Shown here: in pieces, positions 1 through 8,980 of the stretch
Layout of the letters: every line of letters begins with the position of its first letter
How positions within the stretch are numbered: the first letter of the stretch is position 1
Assembly: GCF_011947225.1 (NCBI RefSeq)
Contig: NZ_JAATVW010000002.1
Span: 310,001 to 374,000, forward strand
Length of the DNA stretch: 64,000 bases
DNA from: Planosporangium flavigriseum
GTDB lineage: Bacteria; Actinomycetota; Actinomycetes; Mycobacteriales; Micromonosporaceae
Direction of reading: 5' to 3'
Translations under genes and position numbers: made by a program
Notes under the pieces: model-generated
Databases searched by the model: none
What the model saw: the letters and a program-made list of their open reading frames with translations, nothing else
What the model was told of the DNA's origin: nothing

Positions 1-588
1 CTGGTACGACCCGCGCGGCAGTTCCAGCGTCTGGTGATGCCGCTGGATCCAGAGCACGACGCCGAGGCCGGCGCCGAAGCTGGCCGCCCACGCCGGTACG
101 TGCAGGCCGACGGTCACGAGTGCGATCAGGGCGCCGACGGCGAGCGCGAACGCGCCGGCCTGCGCCGCTGACACGAGGACCCCCCGATTGGCGTGCTCGG
201 CGAAGTACAGCGCCGACGCGAGCGCGACGGGCCCGATCGCGAGGTTGGGCGAGGCGGCGCGCAGGCTCAGCCCGGCACTGACGGCAAGCAGTCCGAGGAT
301 GGTCGCGGAGATCATCAAAGTACGCAGGCCGTCGCCGGTCACGGCGAAGCGGCTGTCCCGGTACAGCACGTACCCGATGACGCCTACGCCGAAGAGCAGC
401 AGCAACTCCCACACGAGATGTACGCCCAGACGGTCCCGCCCGGGCTCGCCGTGCGCCGGGTCGTCGAACACGTCTTCGAGATTCGCGAGACCGTAGCCGC
501 GCCCCGCGACGCCGTCCTCCTCGCCGCGGTAGTCCAGCCCGCTGCGCTGGTCCCGGTCGCTTCGAAAATGCGAATCGTCGTAGGCCAT
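1..588 (-). CDS. Integral membrane permease-like protein, 3' end outside window
   Basis: Translating the minus strand from the ATG at 588 gives 196 codons that stay open to the window edge, so the C-terminus is missing. The first ~60 residues are hydrophilic (MAYDDSHFRSDRDQRSGLDY onward). Hydrophobic segments follow at about 62-76, 91-107, 116-134 and 141-185. The stretch SPNLAIGPVALAS resembles the loop of ribose-type ABC permeases (BPD_transp_2), but no cognate ATPase or binding protein is visible, so transport is inferred. AGGAGG lies about 8 bases before the start. It is downstream of and co-directional with the DUF3180 gene, as in other actinobacterial folK neighbourhoods. Confidence 0.7.
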   Translation of the reverse strand, partial: MAYDDSHFRSDRDQRSGLDYRGEEDGVAGRGYGLANLEDVFDDPAHGEPGRDRLGVHLVWELLLLFGVGVIGYVLYRDSRFAVTGDGLRTLMISATILGLLAVSAGLSLRAASPNLAIGPVALASALYFAEHANRGVLVSAAQAGAFALAVGALIALVTVGLHVPAWAASFGAGLGVVLWIQRHHQTLELPRGSYQ

Positions 589-694
589 GAGCAGTGCCTC
601 CTGCTGCGTCGCGGCGGCCGGCCGCCCGCCACAGCCACTGCGACCGGTTCCGGTGCACGGTACTCGCGCAGGTGCGCGCGCGACAGCCCCGACG

Positions 695-1246
695 TCAGAC
701 GCCGCCGGACCGGCCGCCCGACCGCTCGCCGCCGGGCCGGTCCTCGCCGATCCGATCCTCGTCGGGCGGAGTGGGCGGCACACGGCAGGCGCGCTCCAGC
801 CACAGCCCGGCGAGCGTGAGGCCGAGCGCGCCGACCAGGCCCACGATCGCCGGCGGCAGATCCTGGCCGACGTGGGCGATCTGGGTGCGCTGCGGCAGCA
901 GCCACGCCAGCAGACCCGCGTACACACCGGTGAAGAGGGCGCCACCGAGCGCCGAAGCCTTGGCGAGAACCACGTACCAGGCCACGGTCAACGGGTTGAC
1001 CGGCAGTGTGCCGTCCTTGCGGTCGATGCGGGCTTTCGTGCTCGGCGCGAGCACCGCCTCGACGAGAGCCAGCCCGATCATGACGAACGGCGGCAGCCAC
1101 GGCAGCGTCGGCATGTCGCCGTAGAAGTGGCTGATCACCAGCCAGGCCACAGCGGCCATCGCCAGCGCCGCCACGAACAGGGTCGATGGGTTCGTGGGCC
1201 GCATTCGCGGCTCGGGCGTCCGCTCTGGAGGCGTGCTCATCGTCAT
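695..1246 (-). CDS. DUF3180 family membrane protein
   Basis: This 183-residue protein has about four hydrophobic segments, for example LFVAALAMAAVAWLVISHFY near 24-43 and WLPPFVMIGLALVEAVLA just after. The tail is hydrophilic and rich in Pro, Gly and Arg. It matches the actinobacterial DUF3180 family, which typically follows folK. The biochemical role is unknown. Its start overlaps the folK stop (ATGA at 1243-1246), implying translational coupling. An in-frame second ATG lies two codons downstream. A link to folate metabolism is suggested only by position. Confidence 0.8.
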   Translation of the reverse strand: MTMSTPPERTPEPRMRPTNPSTLFVAALAMAAVAWLVISHFYGDMPTLPWLPPFVMIGLALVEAVLAPSTKARIDRKDGTLPVNPLTVAWYVVLAKASALGGALFTGVYAGLLAWLLPQRTQIAHVGQDLPPAIVGLVGALGLTLAGLWLERACRVPPTPPDEDRIGEDRPGGERSGGRSGGV

Positions 1247-1779
1247 GGCTCCAAGGACAGCTCAGCGCATGGGCGCAAGGTCGGCAGATCGGCGGCGACG
1301 GGGTCGGCGCGAACAAGGTCGTAGACCCAGCCGTGCCCGGGCAGTTGCGCGTACGGCTGAATGTCCAGCCAGGGCCTGAGCACGAACGCACGCTGGTGCG
1401 CCCGAGGATGCGGCAGCACGAGGTCGGGGTCGTCGGAGACGACTGACGCCCCTTCCGCGGTCCAGACCGTGATCACGTCAACGTCCAGCGTACGCGGCGC
1501 GTACTGCCATCCGGGGTCCCGAGCCCGACCGGCGGTCTGCTCGAGTTGACGGGCTCTGGTCAACCAGGCATACGGGTCGTCATCGTCGTCAACGGCCAGT
1601 ACGACCGCATTGAGGTACGGCGGGGACTCACGCCCGTCCGGCCCCGGCCCGCCCCAGGGTGGCGTCTCGTACACGCCGGAGACCGCCATGACGACGTCGC
1701 CGAGCGCCGCGACCGCCTCCCGCAGGTGCGCTGCCCGATCGCCCAGGTTGCTGCCCAGCGAGAGAACGGCCCGGGTCAT
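1243..1779 (-). CDS. folK: 2-amino-4-hydroxy-6-hydroxymethyldihydropteridine pyrophosphokinase
   Basis: FolK transfers pyrophosphate from ATP to 6-hydroxymethyl-dihydropterin, giving the substrate of FolP. The 178-residue product begins MTRAVLSLGSNLGDR, the usual HPPK N-terminus. It carries the signature APRTLDVDVI near 93-102 and LPHPRAHQRAFVL near 123-135, the ATP and pterin-binding region. I chose the ATG at 1779 rather than the longer frame because it overlaps the folB stop by four bases (ATGA) and gives the family length. It is the third gene of a folP-folB-folK chain with overlapping codons. Confidence 0.95.
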   Translation of the reverse strand: MTRAVLSLGSNLGDRAAHLREAVAALGDVVMAVSGVYETPPWGGPGPDGRESPPYLNAVVLAVDDDDDPYAWLTRARQLEQTAGRARDPGWQYAPRTLDVDVITVWTAEGASVVSDDPDLVLPHPRAHQRAFVLRPWLDIQPYAQLPGHGWVYDLVRADPVAADLPTLRPCAELSLEP

Positions 1780-2168
1780 GGCCGCTCCCCCGCGCGGCGG
1801 CTCGGTTCTCCCGCGCCACGGCGCAGGGTGACCGCGACATCCGCGAACTCGTGCGGGATCGGAGCCTGCGGTTTGTGAACCGTGACCGTCGCCGCCGACA
1901 CCCGACCATCGAGCAGGCATGCCGTAGCCAAGCGGTCGGCGAGCGTCTCGATGAGGTTGACCGGCTCACCCTCGACGATCTTCACCAGCCGCTCGGCCAG
2001 CTCGCCGTAGTGGACCGTGTCGGCGACGTCGTCACTGGCCGCGGCCGTGGAAAGGTCCAGCTCCAGGACCACGTCGACCACGAAGTCCTGGCCCTCGGCA
2101 CGCTCGAAGTCGTACACGCCGTGGTGTCCCCGTGCCCGCAGGCCGGTAAGGGTGATTCGGTCGTTCAT
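1776..2168 (-). CDS. folB: Dihydroneopterin aldolase
   Basis: FolB converts 7,8-dihydroneopterin to 6-hydroxymethyl-dihydropterin and glycolaldehyde in the cytoplasm. The 130-residue product starts MNDRITLTGLRARGHHGVYD, with the conserved GHHGV block. It retains the HYGELAERL region and the terminal VTVHKPQAPI block that contains the catalytic lysine. The ATG at 2168 is favoured because it overlaps the folP stop (ATGA at 2165-2168). The longer upstream frame would run into folP. The C-terminal tail after the fold is Arg-rich. Confidence 0.95.
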   Translation of the reverse strand: MNDRITLTGLRARGHHGVYDFERAEGQDFVVDVVLELDLSTAAASDDVADTVHYGELAERLVKIVEGEPVNLIETLADRLATACLLDGRVSAATVTVHKPQAPIPHEFADVAVTLRRGAGEPSRRAGERP

Positions 2169-2998
2169 CGGCAAGCCTCCACGGTCTGCCATACCCGGAT
2201 CGCGTCCACCGTGTCGCGGACCTCGTGCACGCGTACCCCCCACGCGCCGGCCGCGACCGCGAGCAGCGAGGTGGCGGCCGTGGCGGCATCCCGCTCGGCC
2301 GGCGGCCGCGGCGTTCCGTCCGGCCCGCTGAGCAACCTGCCGAGGTACGACTTGCGGCTCGCCCCGACGAGAACCGGCAGCCCCAGCGCCACCACGGCGT
2401 CGAGGTGCGCGGACAGCCGCCAGTTGTGCTCAGCCTTCTTGGCGAAGCCGAGACCGGGATCGAGGATGAGCCGGTCGCGTGCGACGCCGGCGGCCACCGC
2501 CGCGTCCACCCGCTCGGACAGTTCGGCGCACACCTCTTTCACCACGTCGTCGTAGACGGCGAGTTCGCCCATGCGCCGCGAGTGGCCCCGCCAGTGCATC
2601 AGGATCCACGGGCAGCCGGCATCCGACACCACCCGGGCCATGTCCGGATCGGCCAGGCCGCCGGAGACGTCGTTGACCACGCTGACGCCGGCCTCCAGCG
2701 CCGCCGCGGCCACGGTCGCGCGCGTGGTGTCGATGCTCATGGACACACCCGCAGCGGCCAGCTCGCGGATGACCGGCAGAACGCGTGCGAGCTCTGTGGC
2801 GGCGTCGATCCGCGCGGAGCCCGGGCGGGTCGACTCCCCACCGATGTCCACCAGGTCGGCGCCGTCGGCGATCATCTGCCGGGCGTGCGCCACGGCCGCG
2901 TCGACGTCCGCGTACCGCCCGCCGTCGGAGAAGCTGTCCGGAGTCACGTTGAGGATGCCCATGACAACGGGGTGTCGTGCGGCGAGCAGGTCAGTCAC
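2165..2998 (-). CDS. folP: Dihydropteroate synthase
   Basis: FolP condenses the pterin pyrophosphate with p-aminobenzoate to dihydropteroate and is the sulfonamide target. The 277 residues show the family landmarks: MGILNVTPDSFSDGG near 13-27, VDIGGESTRPG near 50-60 and ASRKSYLGRLL near 220. Translation probably starts at the GTG at 2998. A TAACGT hexamer ends seven bases before that GTG, so the transcript may be leaderless. It heads the folP-folB-folK-DUF3180 operon. Its usual partner folE is about 10 kb away, beyond the inserted secretion-like locus. Confidence 0.95.
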   Translation of the reverse strand: MTDLLAARHPVVMGILNVTPDSFSDGGRYADVDAAVAHARQMIADGADLVDIGGESTRPGSARIDAATELARVLPVIRELAAAGVSMSIDTTRATVAAAALEAGVSVVNDVSGGLADPDMARVVSDAGCPWILMHWRGHSRRMGELAVYDDVVKEVCAELSERVDAAVAAGVARDRLILDPGLGFAKKAEHNWRLSAHLDAVVALGLPVLVGASRKSYLGRLLSGPDGTPRPPAERDAATAATSLLAVAAGAWGVRVHEVRDTVDAIRVWQTVEACR

Positions 2999-3005
2999 AG
3001 TGATG

Positions 3006-3011
3006 ACGTTA
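3006..3011 (-). promoter_or_regulatory. Putative -10 box of the folP operon
   Basis: TAACGT on the minus strand lies seven bases before the folP GTG. This is the spacing of a sigma-70-type -10 box driving a leaderless transcript. The same arrangement recurs at many genes in this window. Confidence 0.5.
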
Positions 3012-3286
3012 CCTACCGCTGCTCACGCCTGTCGTGCGGCCGTCGTGGCAGCCGGCGCTACTGGCAACGTATCGGTCAGCTTGTTGATAAGAGGGCCTTC
3101 AACGTACTCTCAGCGAGTGGGCGCTATTCAGTCTGTTTATGGCACCGAACGCCTCCTACCAGGGCAAAAGCCTGGATAGCAATGCACGTCCGGCCCCGTT
3201 CCAGGGGGCGGGATGAGCACCACCAGCGCCCCATCATCGGCAAGGCTGTACACGCGGCGGCGAACGCGCACCGGGAAGGTTGATCG

Positions 3287-3583
3287 ATGATGCTCATAGA
3301 GGTTGGCCAGGCGATGTGGGGACACGCTCTGGCGCCACCGAGCGCCGTCCTCGCGGCTCCTGGCGAGATCAACACCGAGGGAATCCTCTCCTTCTTCGCC
3401 AGCAAGATCGCACCGATCCTGCTGGCCGTCCTCGGCGTGATCTTCATCGGCCGAGCCAGCAAGGGTGAGGTCTCGCGCGTGCTGACCAGTTCGGCGATCG
3501 CCATCATCGGTCTCGCGTTCATCGCGGGCGCGGCCACGCTCCTCGTCGTCGGCGACTCATTGATCAAACTATTCTTCAAATAG
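3287..3583 (+). CDS. Small two-helix membrane protein, T4SS pilin-like (VirB2/TrbC type)
   Basis: A 98-residue protein with two hydrophobic helices, about 38-55 (IAPILLAVLGVIFIGRA) and 66-86 (SSAIAIIGLAFIAGAATLLV), joined by a short basic loop. This is the topology of VirB2/TrbC-like pilins. I recognise it mainly by topology and by position as first gene of an apparent operon with VirB3-like, VirB4 and VirB6-like genes. GGAAGG lies about 8 bases before the ATG pair at 3287/3290. The 288-base region before it separates it from divergent folP. Pilin function is inferred. Confidence 0.7.
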   Translation: MMLIEVGQAMWGHALAPPSAVLAAPGEINTEGILSFFASKIAPILLAVLGVIFIGRASKGEVSRVLTSSAIAIIGLAFIAGAATLLVVGDSLIKLFFK

Positions 3584-3626
3584 GCCGAGACGGGACTGAA
3601 ACGACCTGCGAGACAAGTAGGCGACG

Positions 3627-3992
3627 ATGCGGCTCCGTACCGACGACGACATCTATCGGGCGAGGCTCGTATACCTGGGCCCGCCCGGGTACACCTTGCC
3701 GGTCCAACTCCCGTACGCCCAGTACGGGCTCTTCGTCCTGCTAGTGCCGTTCTATATGTTTCTGCACTGGCTCCTCACCTTCCAGGGACCCGATCTCTTC
3801 CCAGCCTGGGAGATCGCGCTCGCGATGGTCACCACATCACTGGTGTTCCGCTACGTCGACCCCGATCGGCCGGCGCGGATGGTCATCCGCACCGCGCTGA
3901 CCGACTGGCGGCACACCCGGGAACCACGCCACGAGCAACGCGATGCGCGCTTCGTCGCGCGTCGGATACGCATCCGTGAGGAGTTGGGATGA
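3627..3992 (+). CDS. Small membrane protein, VirB3/PrgI-like
   Basis: A 121-residue protein with a basic N-terminus, two closely spaced hydrophobic segments (about 33-49, GLFVLLVPFYMFLHWLL, and 59-73) and a long charged C-terminal half (RHEQRDARFVARRIRIREE). In Gram-positive conjugation systems the gene immediately before VirB4 usually encodes a VirB3/PrgI-like partner of that ATPase. The topology and position fit, and the sequence alone is not diagnostic. It overlaps the VirB4 start by four bases (ATGA at 3989-3992), so the two are translationally coupled. Confidence 0.7.
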   Translation: MRLRTDDDIYRARLVYLGPPGYTLPVQLPYAQYGLFVLLVPFYMFLHWLLTFQGPDLFPAWEIALAMVTTSLVFRYVDPDRPARMVIRTALTDWRHTREPRHEQRDARFVARRIRIREELG

Positions 3993-6900
3993 CGCGGCGA
4001 GGTTTCGATGCCGAGACAGCCGGAGTCGACGACGACCAGGCAACCTGGATCGACTACGACGGTGGCCTGCAAGCTGTCGCCGAAGGCGGCCGGGTCGCCG
4101 TCCTGCACGGCGGCGGATCGGACGTACCCGACGATGTCGACTCGCCATTCCTCGGCCTGGTCGAGGCGCCGAGCGGCCCGCGGGAGGGGAAGAACGGCAG
4201 CACCGCCCGGCGCGACACCACCCAGCTCACGGTCGAGCCCACCGGCCGGATCCTCGCAGCCCCGAACGCCGACAGCGACCGGAACGGCGCCGCGTTACCG
4301 GGCGCGGACGCCCTCGACCCGCCGACCGGCGCGAGCCGGGTCCGCGAACCCGGCGATCGGCCCGCCGCAGACCGTACCCTCCCGGCGCAGCCCACCCGCA
4401 AGACCGAACGTGCGGTGGCGCGCACCCAGGAAGCTCCGCCGCCCCACGGACGCAGCCCCCTCGGCAAGATTCCCCGGCCCCGGCACCGGGACCGTGACCC
4501 CGCCGTCGAACTCGCGATCACCGAGATCGCCGGGCACCTGACGTTCACCCCGAACTCGGTCACGGCGTGGTACTGGCTGCCCGAAGTGCGGTGGGCGTTC
4601 CGTCCCGACGCGGAGCGCGAAGCGCTGCTGTCGGCCATCTCCGAGCAGTACGCCGGCCTGGCCGGTTTCCGCATCCACCTGCGCCGGACGACCCGGCCGT
4701 TCCCTGCCGACCAGTGGGCCCGCGTGGTCGACGCGCACGCGCCGAACCCGCTCCCGGCCGTACCCGGCGCACCGTCCTGGTCGGACCACCTCGTCGCAGC
4801 CCAGCGGCACCTGCTATCGGTCAACCATGCCGAGGGCCAGACCTACCTGGGCATCACCTTCGCGCGGCGCACCCTCGGCGACACTTTCTCCGAAAAGGTC
4901 GGCCGGCTGTTCGGCAAGGGCGTCAGCGGCGGCGAGCGCCGGCGGATGGCCCGGACCATCGAGCAGTTCGACGAGGTGCTCGGCGCCTTCGGCATGCGCG
5001 GACGGCGGGTGACCGTCGAGGAACTGGAGTGGTTGCTGTACCGGTCGGTCGCGCTCTGCATGCAGCCGCCGGTCGCCCTGTCCCCTGTGGACAACGGCAC
5101 CTGGGAACGCGGCGATCTGCTCGCCCTCACCGAGCAGATCGAGCGCTACCGCACCCCGTACGGCTCGACCGTCAAGCTCGTCAACCGGATGACCGGCGAG
5201 GAGCGGCACGTAGCCGTACTGACGGTGGGCCGGATGGAGCCCCTCGACATCCCGGAGCGCCACGAGCCGTGGATGCACTTCCACGAACGGCTGCCGTGGG
5301 CGATGGAGCTTTCCTCGCGCGTGGACATCCTCGGCCCCTCCGATTCGTTCCGTAACCTCGAGCACCGGCTGCGCCTCATCCGCTCCCAACAGGTCGACTA
5401 CGCCGAGCACGGCATCGACGCGCCGCCGGAGCTGGAGCGCCTGGCCAAGCGCGCGCTGACCATCGGCGACGACATCACCACCGGGCTGCCGGTGGACTCG
5501 TCCCGGGCACACGGCTGGCACCGCATCGCGGTCAGCGGCCGTACCCGCGAGGAGTGCCTGGAGCGGGCGCGGCGGTTGACCCAGCTCTACTCCCGCGAGA
5601 TGCGCATCTCGCTGCAGCACCCGAAGAACCAGGACTGGCTGGCCCGGGAGTTCATCCCCGGCGAGCCCCTCGCCAACACCGGCTACCTGCGGCGGATGCC
5701 CATCAAGCTGTTCGCCGCGGCGCTGCCCCAGGCCGCCTCGACCGTCGGCGACCGCCGCGGCGACCTCATCGGGCGCACCGCCGGCACCTGCCGGCGCCCC
5801 GTGTTTCTGGACCTCCACTTCCCGATGGAGGTGCGGGAACGGTCCGGCCTCGCCGTATTCGTCGCCGAGCCCGGCGGCGGCAAGTCGACGCTGCTGGGTG
5901 CGCTGGGCTACCTCGCCGCCCGCCGCGGCGTACAGGTGACGCTGCTCGACCCGTCCGGCCCGCTGGCCCGGCTGTGTTCGATGCCGGAGCTCGCGCCGTA
6001 CTCCCGGGTGCTCAACCTGACCGGTTCGGAGCAGGGCACCCTGGCCCCGTACGCGCTGATCCCGACCCCGCAGCGCTCACACTTCACCACCGGGCCCTCC
6101 GGAGACCGCGAGTTCGAGATCGCCGTCTCCAACGCGCGGGCCGAGCGGCGGATGCTCGTACAGGACATCTGCATGATGCTCGTACCGCCGCAGGTTGCGC
6201 GGGAGGCGTCAACCGCCACCCTGCTGCGCCACGCCGTACGCCAGGTTCCGGCGGAAGAAACGTCCACGCTGGACGACGTGGTGACGCTGCTGCACAGCAT
6301 CGGCGACGACGAGTCGAGAGAGTTGGGCAACCTGCTCCTGGACACCGCCGAGATGCCGCTCGCGACGCTGTTCTTCGGCTCCCCTGCGTCCGGCGCACTG
6401 TCGTCGGACACGGCGTTGACGGTCATCACCATGGCCGGGCTCCGGCTGCCCGACCTGAAGATCGAGCGCGAGTACTGGTCGGCCGAGGAGTCGCTCGCCC
6501 TGCCGATGCTGCACACCGCGCACCGGCTCGCCGTACGCCGCTGCTACTCCGGCGAGATGCACCGGCGCAAACTGGTCGGCCTCGACGAGGCGCACTTCAT
6601 GGAAGGCTGGCGGTCCGGCCGCTCCTTCCTGGTCCGCCTCGCCCGGGACAGCCGGAAGTGGAACCTCGCCGCACTGGTCGCCTCGCAGAACCCGCGCGAC
6701 ATCCTCGGCCTCGACGTGCAGAACCTGGTATCCAGCGTGTTCGTCGGCCGGATCGCCGAAGACACCGAGATCGCCGCGGAGGCGCTGCGCCTGCTGCGCG
6801 TACCGACCGGAGTCGGGTACGAGCAGACGCTCGCCGCGCTGTCCCAGGTGGACGCCTCGTCACAGGCGCGACTGGGGTTCCGCGAATTCGTGATGCGGGA

Positions 6901-7039
6901 CGTCGACGGACGCGTACAGAAGCTGCGCGTCGACGTGTCGTACGTCCCGGACCTGTTGAAATACCTGGACACCACGCCTACGGCCGCCGGTCCCGCGCCG
7001 GTGTTGCCACCTATCCAGCCCCACGACCCGGAGGACTGA
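3989..7039 (+). CDS. virB4: VirB4-type secretion ATPase
   Basis: A 1016-residue ATPase of the VirB4/TraE class, the energiser that builds or drives type IV secretion machines at the inner face of the membrane. The first ~160 residues are low-complexity, Pro/Arg-rich and probably disordered. The Walker A motif AEPGGGKSTLLGALG lies near 627-641. The Walker B motif KLVGLDEAHF lies near 860-869, followed by SRKWNLAALVASQNP, the arginine-containing sensor block typical of VirB4. It is much longer than the ~800 residues usual for Gram-negative VirB4 because of the N-terminal extension. It sits between the VirB3-like and VirB6-like genes. No VirD4 coupling ATPase is present in the window. Confidence 0.88.
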   Translation: MTRRGFDAETAGVDDDQATWIDYDGGLQAVAEGGRVAVLHGGGSDVPDDVDSPFLGLVEAPSGPREGKNGSTARRDTTQLTVEPTGRILAAPNADSDRNGAALPGADALDPPTGASRVREPGDRPAADRTLPAQPTRKTERAVARTQEAPPPHGRSPLGKIPRPRHRDRDPAVELAITEIAGHLTFTPNSVTAWYWLPEVRWAFRPDAEREALLSAISEQYAGLAGFRIHLRRTTRPFPADQWARVVDAHAPNPLPAVPGAPSWSDHLVAAQRHLLSVNHAEGQTYLGITFARRTLGDTFSEKVGRLFGKGVSGGERRRMARTIEQFDEVLGAFGMRGRRVTVEELEWLLYRSVALCMQPPVALSPVDNGTWERGDLLALTEQIERYRTPYGSTVKLVNRMTGEERHVAVLTVGRMEPLDIPERHEPWMHFHERLPWAMELSSRVDILGPSDSFRNLEHRLRLIRSQQVDYAEHGIDAPPELERLAKRALTIGDDITTGLPVDSSRAHGWHRIAVSGRTREECLERARRLTQLYSREMRISLQHPKNQDWLAREFIPGEPLANTGYLRRMPIKLFAAALPQAASTVGDRRGDLIGRTAGTCRRPVFLDLHFPMEVRERSGLAVFVAEPGGGKSTLLGALGYLAARRGVQVTLLDPSGPLARLCSMPELAPYSRVLNLTGSEQGTLAPYALIPTPQRSHFTTGPSGDREFEIAVSNARAERRMLVQDICMMLVPPQVAREASTATLLRHAVRQVPAEETSTLDDVVTLLHSIGDDESRELGNLLLDTAEMPLATLFFGSPASGALSSDTALTVITMAGLRLPDLKIEREYWSAEESLALPMLHTAHRLAVRRCYSGEMHRRKLVGLDEAHFMEGWRSGRSFLVRLARDSRKWNLAALVASQNPRDILGLDVQNLVSSVFVGRIAEDTEIAAEALRLLRVPTGVGYEQTLAALSQVDASSQARLGFREFVMRDVDGRVQKLRVDVSYVPDLLKYLDTTPTAAGPAPVLPPIQPHDPED

Positions 7040-7042
7040 TCG

Positions 7043-8974
7043 GTGGAGGCGAAACTCCAGCACCGGGTAGCGTCCCTGGTGCTGGCCGTGTTCGTGGGTG
7101 CCGTGGCGACGCTCTTCGCAGGCGTGGGACCGGCCACGGCCGCGCCCGTCCCTGTCACGGAGGGACCGAGTGGTCTGTGCACCACGGACGAGTGGCGCAA
7201 CCCCGCCAACTTCGACAAGTGCGTCGGTGGGCTGAAGGATCTGAGCCAGTCACGGATCCAGTGCGTACAGGCACCGACGCCAGGAGCGCCGGACTCGGGA
7301 ATGGCCGGCTGGTTCGCGTCTCCATCGGATGAACGGCTACGCAAGCTCGGCAAGCCACATCTGTATACCGACTACGGCTATGCCGGCTACGACTACACGA
7401 CTTACGACATTGGCTGCGCCCAAACGGTTATGCACCCGGACTACAAGTTCGAGAACACAGTGGCCAATGGCGAATTCATGGTGGCAACGGCGATTATCGG
7501 CGCATCCAACGCACTACGCGAACGGGCGTGGGACCCGAAGACTATGTGGGGATGGGCCGACCCTCTCGTAGAGAAGGCGACAAAGGGGGTTTATGACCGA
7601 GTCTTCACTGTCTTCGGCGCGATTACGCTGGCAGTCATCGGCCTCTACCTCTTGTGGCGTTCCCGCCAGTCCGACATGTCAAGCGCGATGACAACAGCTG
7701 GTTGGGCTGTCTTGGTTATGGTGGTCGTAACGGCTCTCGCGCATTGGCCAACATGGTCCGCCAACATAGCTGACAAGACTCTGATCGGATCGCTGAACGT
7801 CATCCACGAAGCCGTAGGGCCGCCGAGCGATGTTCCTCAGGGCCCGTGTCCCGATCCTGCACCAGGGGCGTGCGATGACCATCGACCGCCGGCCGTGAGA
7901 GCAAGCGATACTGCAGCCGAGGGCATGCTTTACCGAAACTGGTTGCGCGGCACGCTCGGTTCAGCTGATAGCCAAACCGCACAGAAGTATGGACTTGTTC
8001 TTTACGACGCTAAGTCGTTCAGCTGGGGCGATATCAAGAAGATCCGCGAGCACCCTGATGTTCGTCAAGCGAACATAGACCGCAAGCAGAAGAACTGGAT
8101 GAAGGTCGCCGAACAGATCAAAGAGGAAGACCCGGAGGCGTACGAGTACCTCCAGGGCACTAAAGGTATGGAGCGCATCGGTGCCGGCTTCATCGCAATC
8201 CTGGCGTCCTTGTTCTTTGCGATGTTTGACATCATCGCCTCGATCCTGGTGCTTCTGGGGTTCCTCATCTTCCGGTGGGCCGTCATCGCCACGCCGATTC
8301 TGGGCACTGTCGGCCTGCTCCGCCCGGCCGCCGGCGGACTTCGCCGGTTGGCCAACGCCGTGGTCGCGGCGATTTTCAACATCATCATTTTCGGCACCGG
8401 AGCGGCTATCTACCTGTTCGCCGTTGACCTGGTGATGAGCACCGCGTCGCTTCCCGGTTGGCTTCAGGTCGTGCTGATCTGGCTTACCGGCGTGGTCGGC
8501 TGGCTGCTGCTTCGGCCGTACCGGCGGATCACCCAACTCGGCGGAAAAGACTCCTCACGAGCCGTCACCTCGGTCGGCAGTTGGCACCGACTGTTCTTCC
8601 GGGACGTGCGGACCGCTGCCGCACTGAAAATCATCGAGGAAGGCGGCACCAACGAGCCGGTCGGTGGTCGAGGAGGTGTACTGGCACAGACCAGCCAACG
8701 GCCCGAATCGCGCAGCGAGTCGGTGGTGGCCGCCGGAGGCAGCGGTGCCGACGTCGCGGAGGCGGGACGTCCGGAGCGCACAGCCAGCCCGGAGCCGGCG
8801 ACCAGCGCGCCGGCAGCCAGCCAGCGCCGCCGGGCCGAGGGTGGTCAGCGCTGGACTGAGCCCGACGTCGTGGACGGGCCACCGACGTACACCGTGTATC
8901 GGCCTGATTCCGGGGACGTGACGGTGCCCGCGAACTCGGTTCATCGGCCAGAGTCGGCACCGATGCCCAGGTGA
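7043..8974 (+). CDS. Polytopic membrane protein, VirB6/TrbL-like
   Basis: A 643-residue protein starting at GTG three bases after virB4. It has a signal sequence (about 1-33, ending GPATAAPV). A Cys-containing extracytoplasmic domain follows (about 40-185). Five or more membrane spans come next: 189-207, 217-234, 376-394, 397-418, 430-455 and 473-489. A ~140-residue hydrophilic tail closes it. Large polytopic proteins with long soluble tails next to VirB4 are usually VirB6/TrbL channel subunits, and I infer that role. Codons between about 7370 and 8240 use A/T in the third position much more often than flanking genes. Confidence 0.65.
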   Translation: MEAKLQHRVASLVLAVFVGAVATLFAGVGPATAAPVPVTEGPSGLCTTDEWRNPANFDKCVGGLKDLSQSRIQCVQAPTPGAPDSGMAGWFASPSDERLRKLGKPHLYTDYGYAGYDYTTYDIGCAQTVMHPDYKFENTVANGEFMVATAIIGASNALRERAWDPKTMWGWADPLVEKATKGVYDRVFTVFGAITLAVIGLYLLWRSRQSDMSSAMTTAGWAVLVMVVVTALAHWPTWSANIADKTLIGSLNVIHEAVGPPSDVPQGPCPDPAPGACDDHRPPAVRASDTAAEGMLYRNWLRGTLGSADSQTAQKYGLVLYDAKSFSWGDIKKIREHPDVRQANIDRKQKNWMKVAEQIKEEDPEAYEYLQGTKGMERIGAGFIAILASLFFAMFDIIASILVLLGFLIFRWAVIATPILGTVGLLRPAAGGLRRLANAVVAAIFNIIIFGTGAAIYLFAVDLVMSTASLPGWLQVVLIWLTGVVGWLLLRPYRRITQLGGKDSSRAVTSVGSWHRLFFRDVRTAAALKIIEEGGTNEPVGGRGGVLAQTSQRPESRSESVVAAGGSGADVAEAGRPERTASPEPATSAPAASQRRRAEGGQRWTEPDVVDGPPTYTVYRPDSGDVTVPANSVHRPESAPMPR

Positions 8975-8980
8975 GGTGAG

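Noticed and set aside
3124-3579. 151-codon minus-strand frame over the pilin-like gene
   Set aside because: It is antisense to a gene with clear topology and operon context, and its own sequence has no family features.
5554-7332. 592-codon plus-strand frame within virB4
   Set aside because: Arg/Pro/Gly-rich shadow frame of a GC-rich gene. The VirB4 frame has all motifs.
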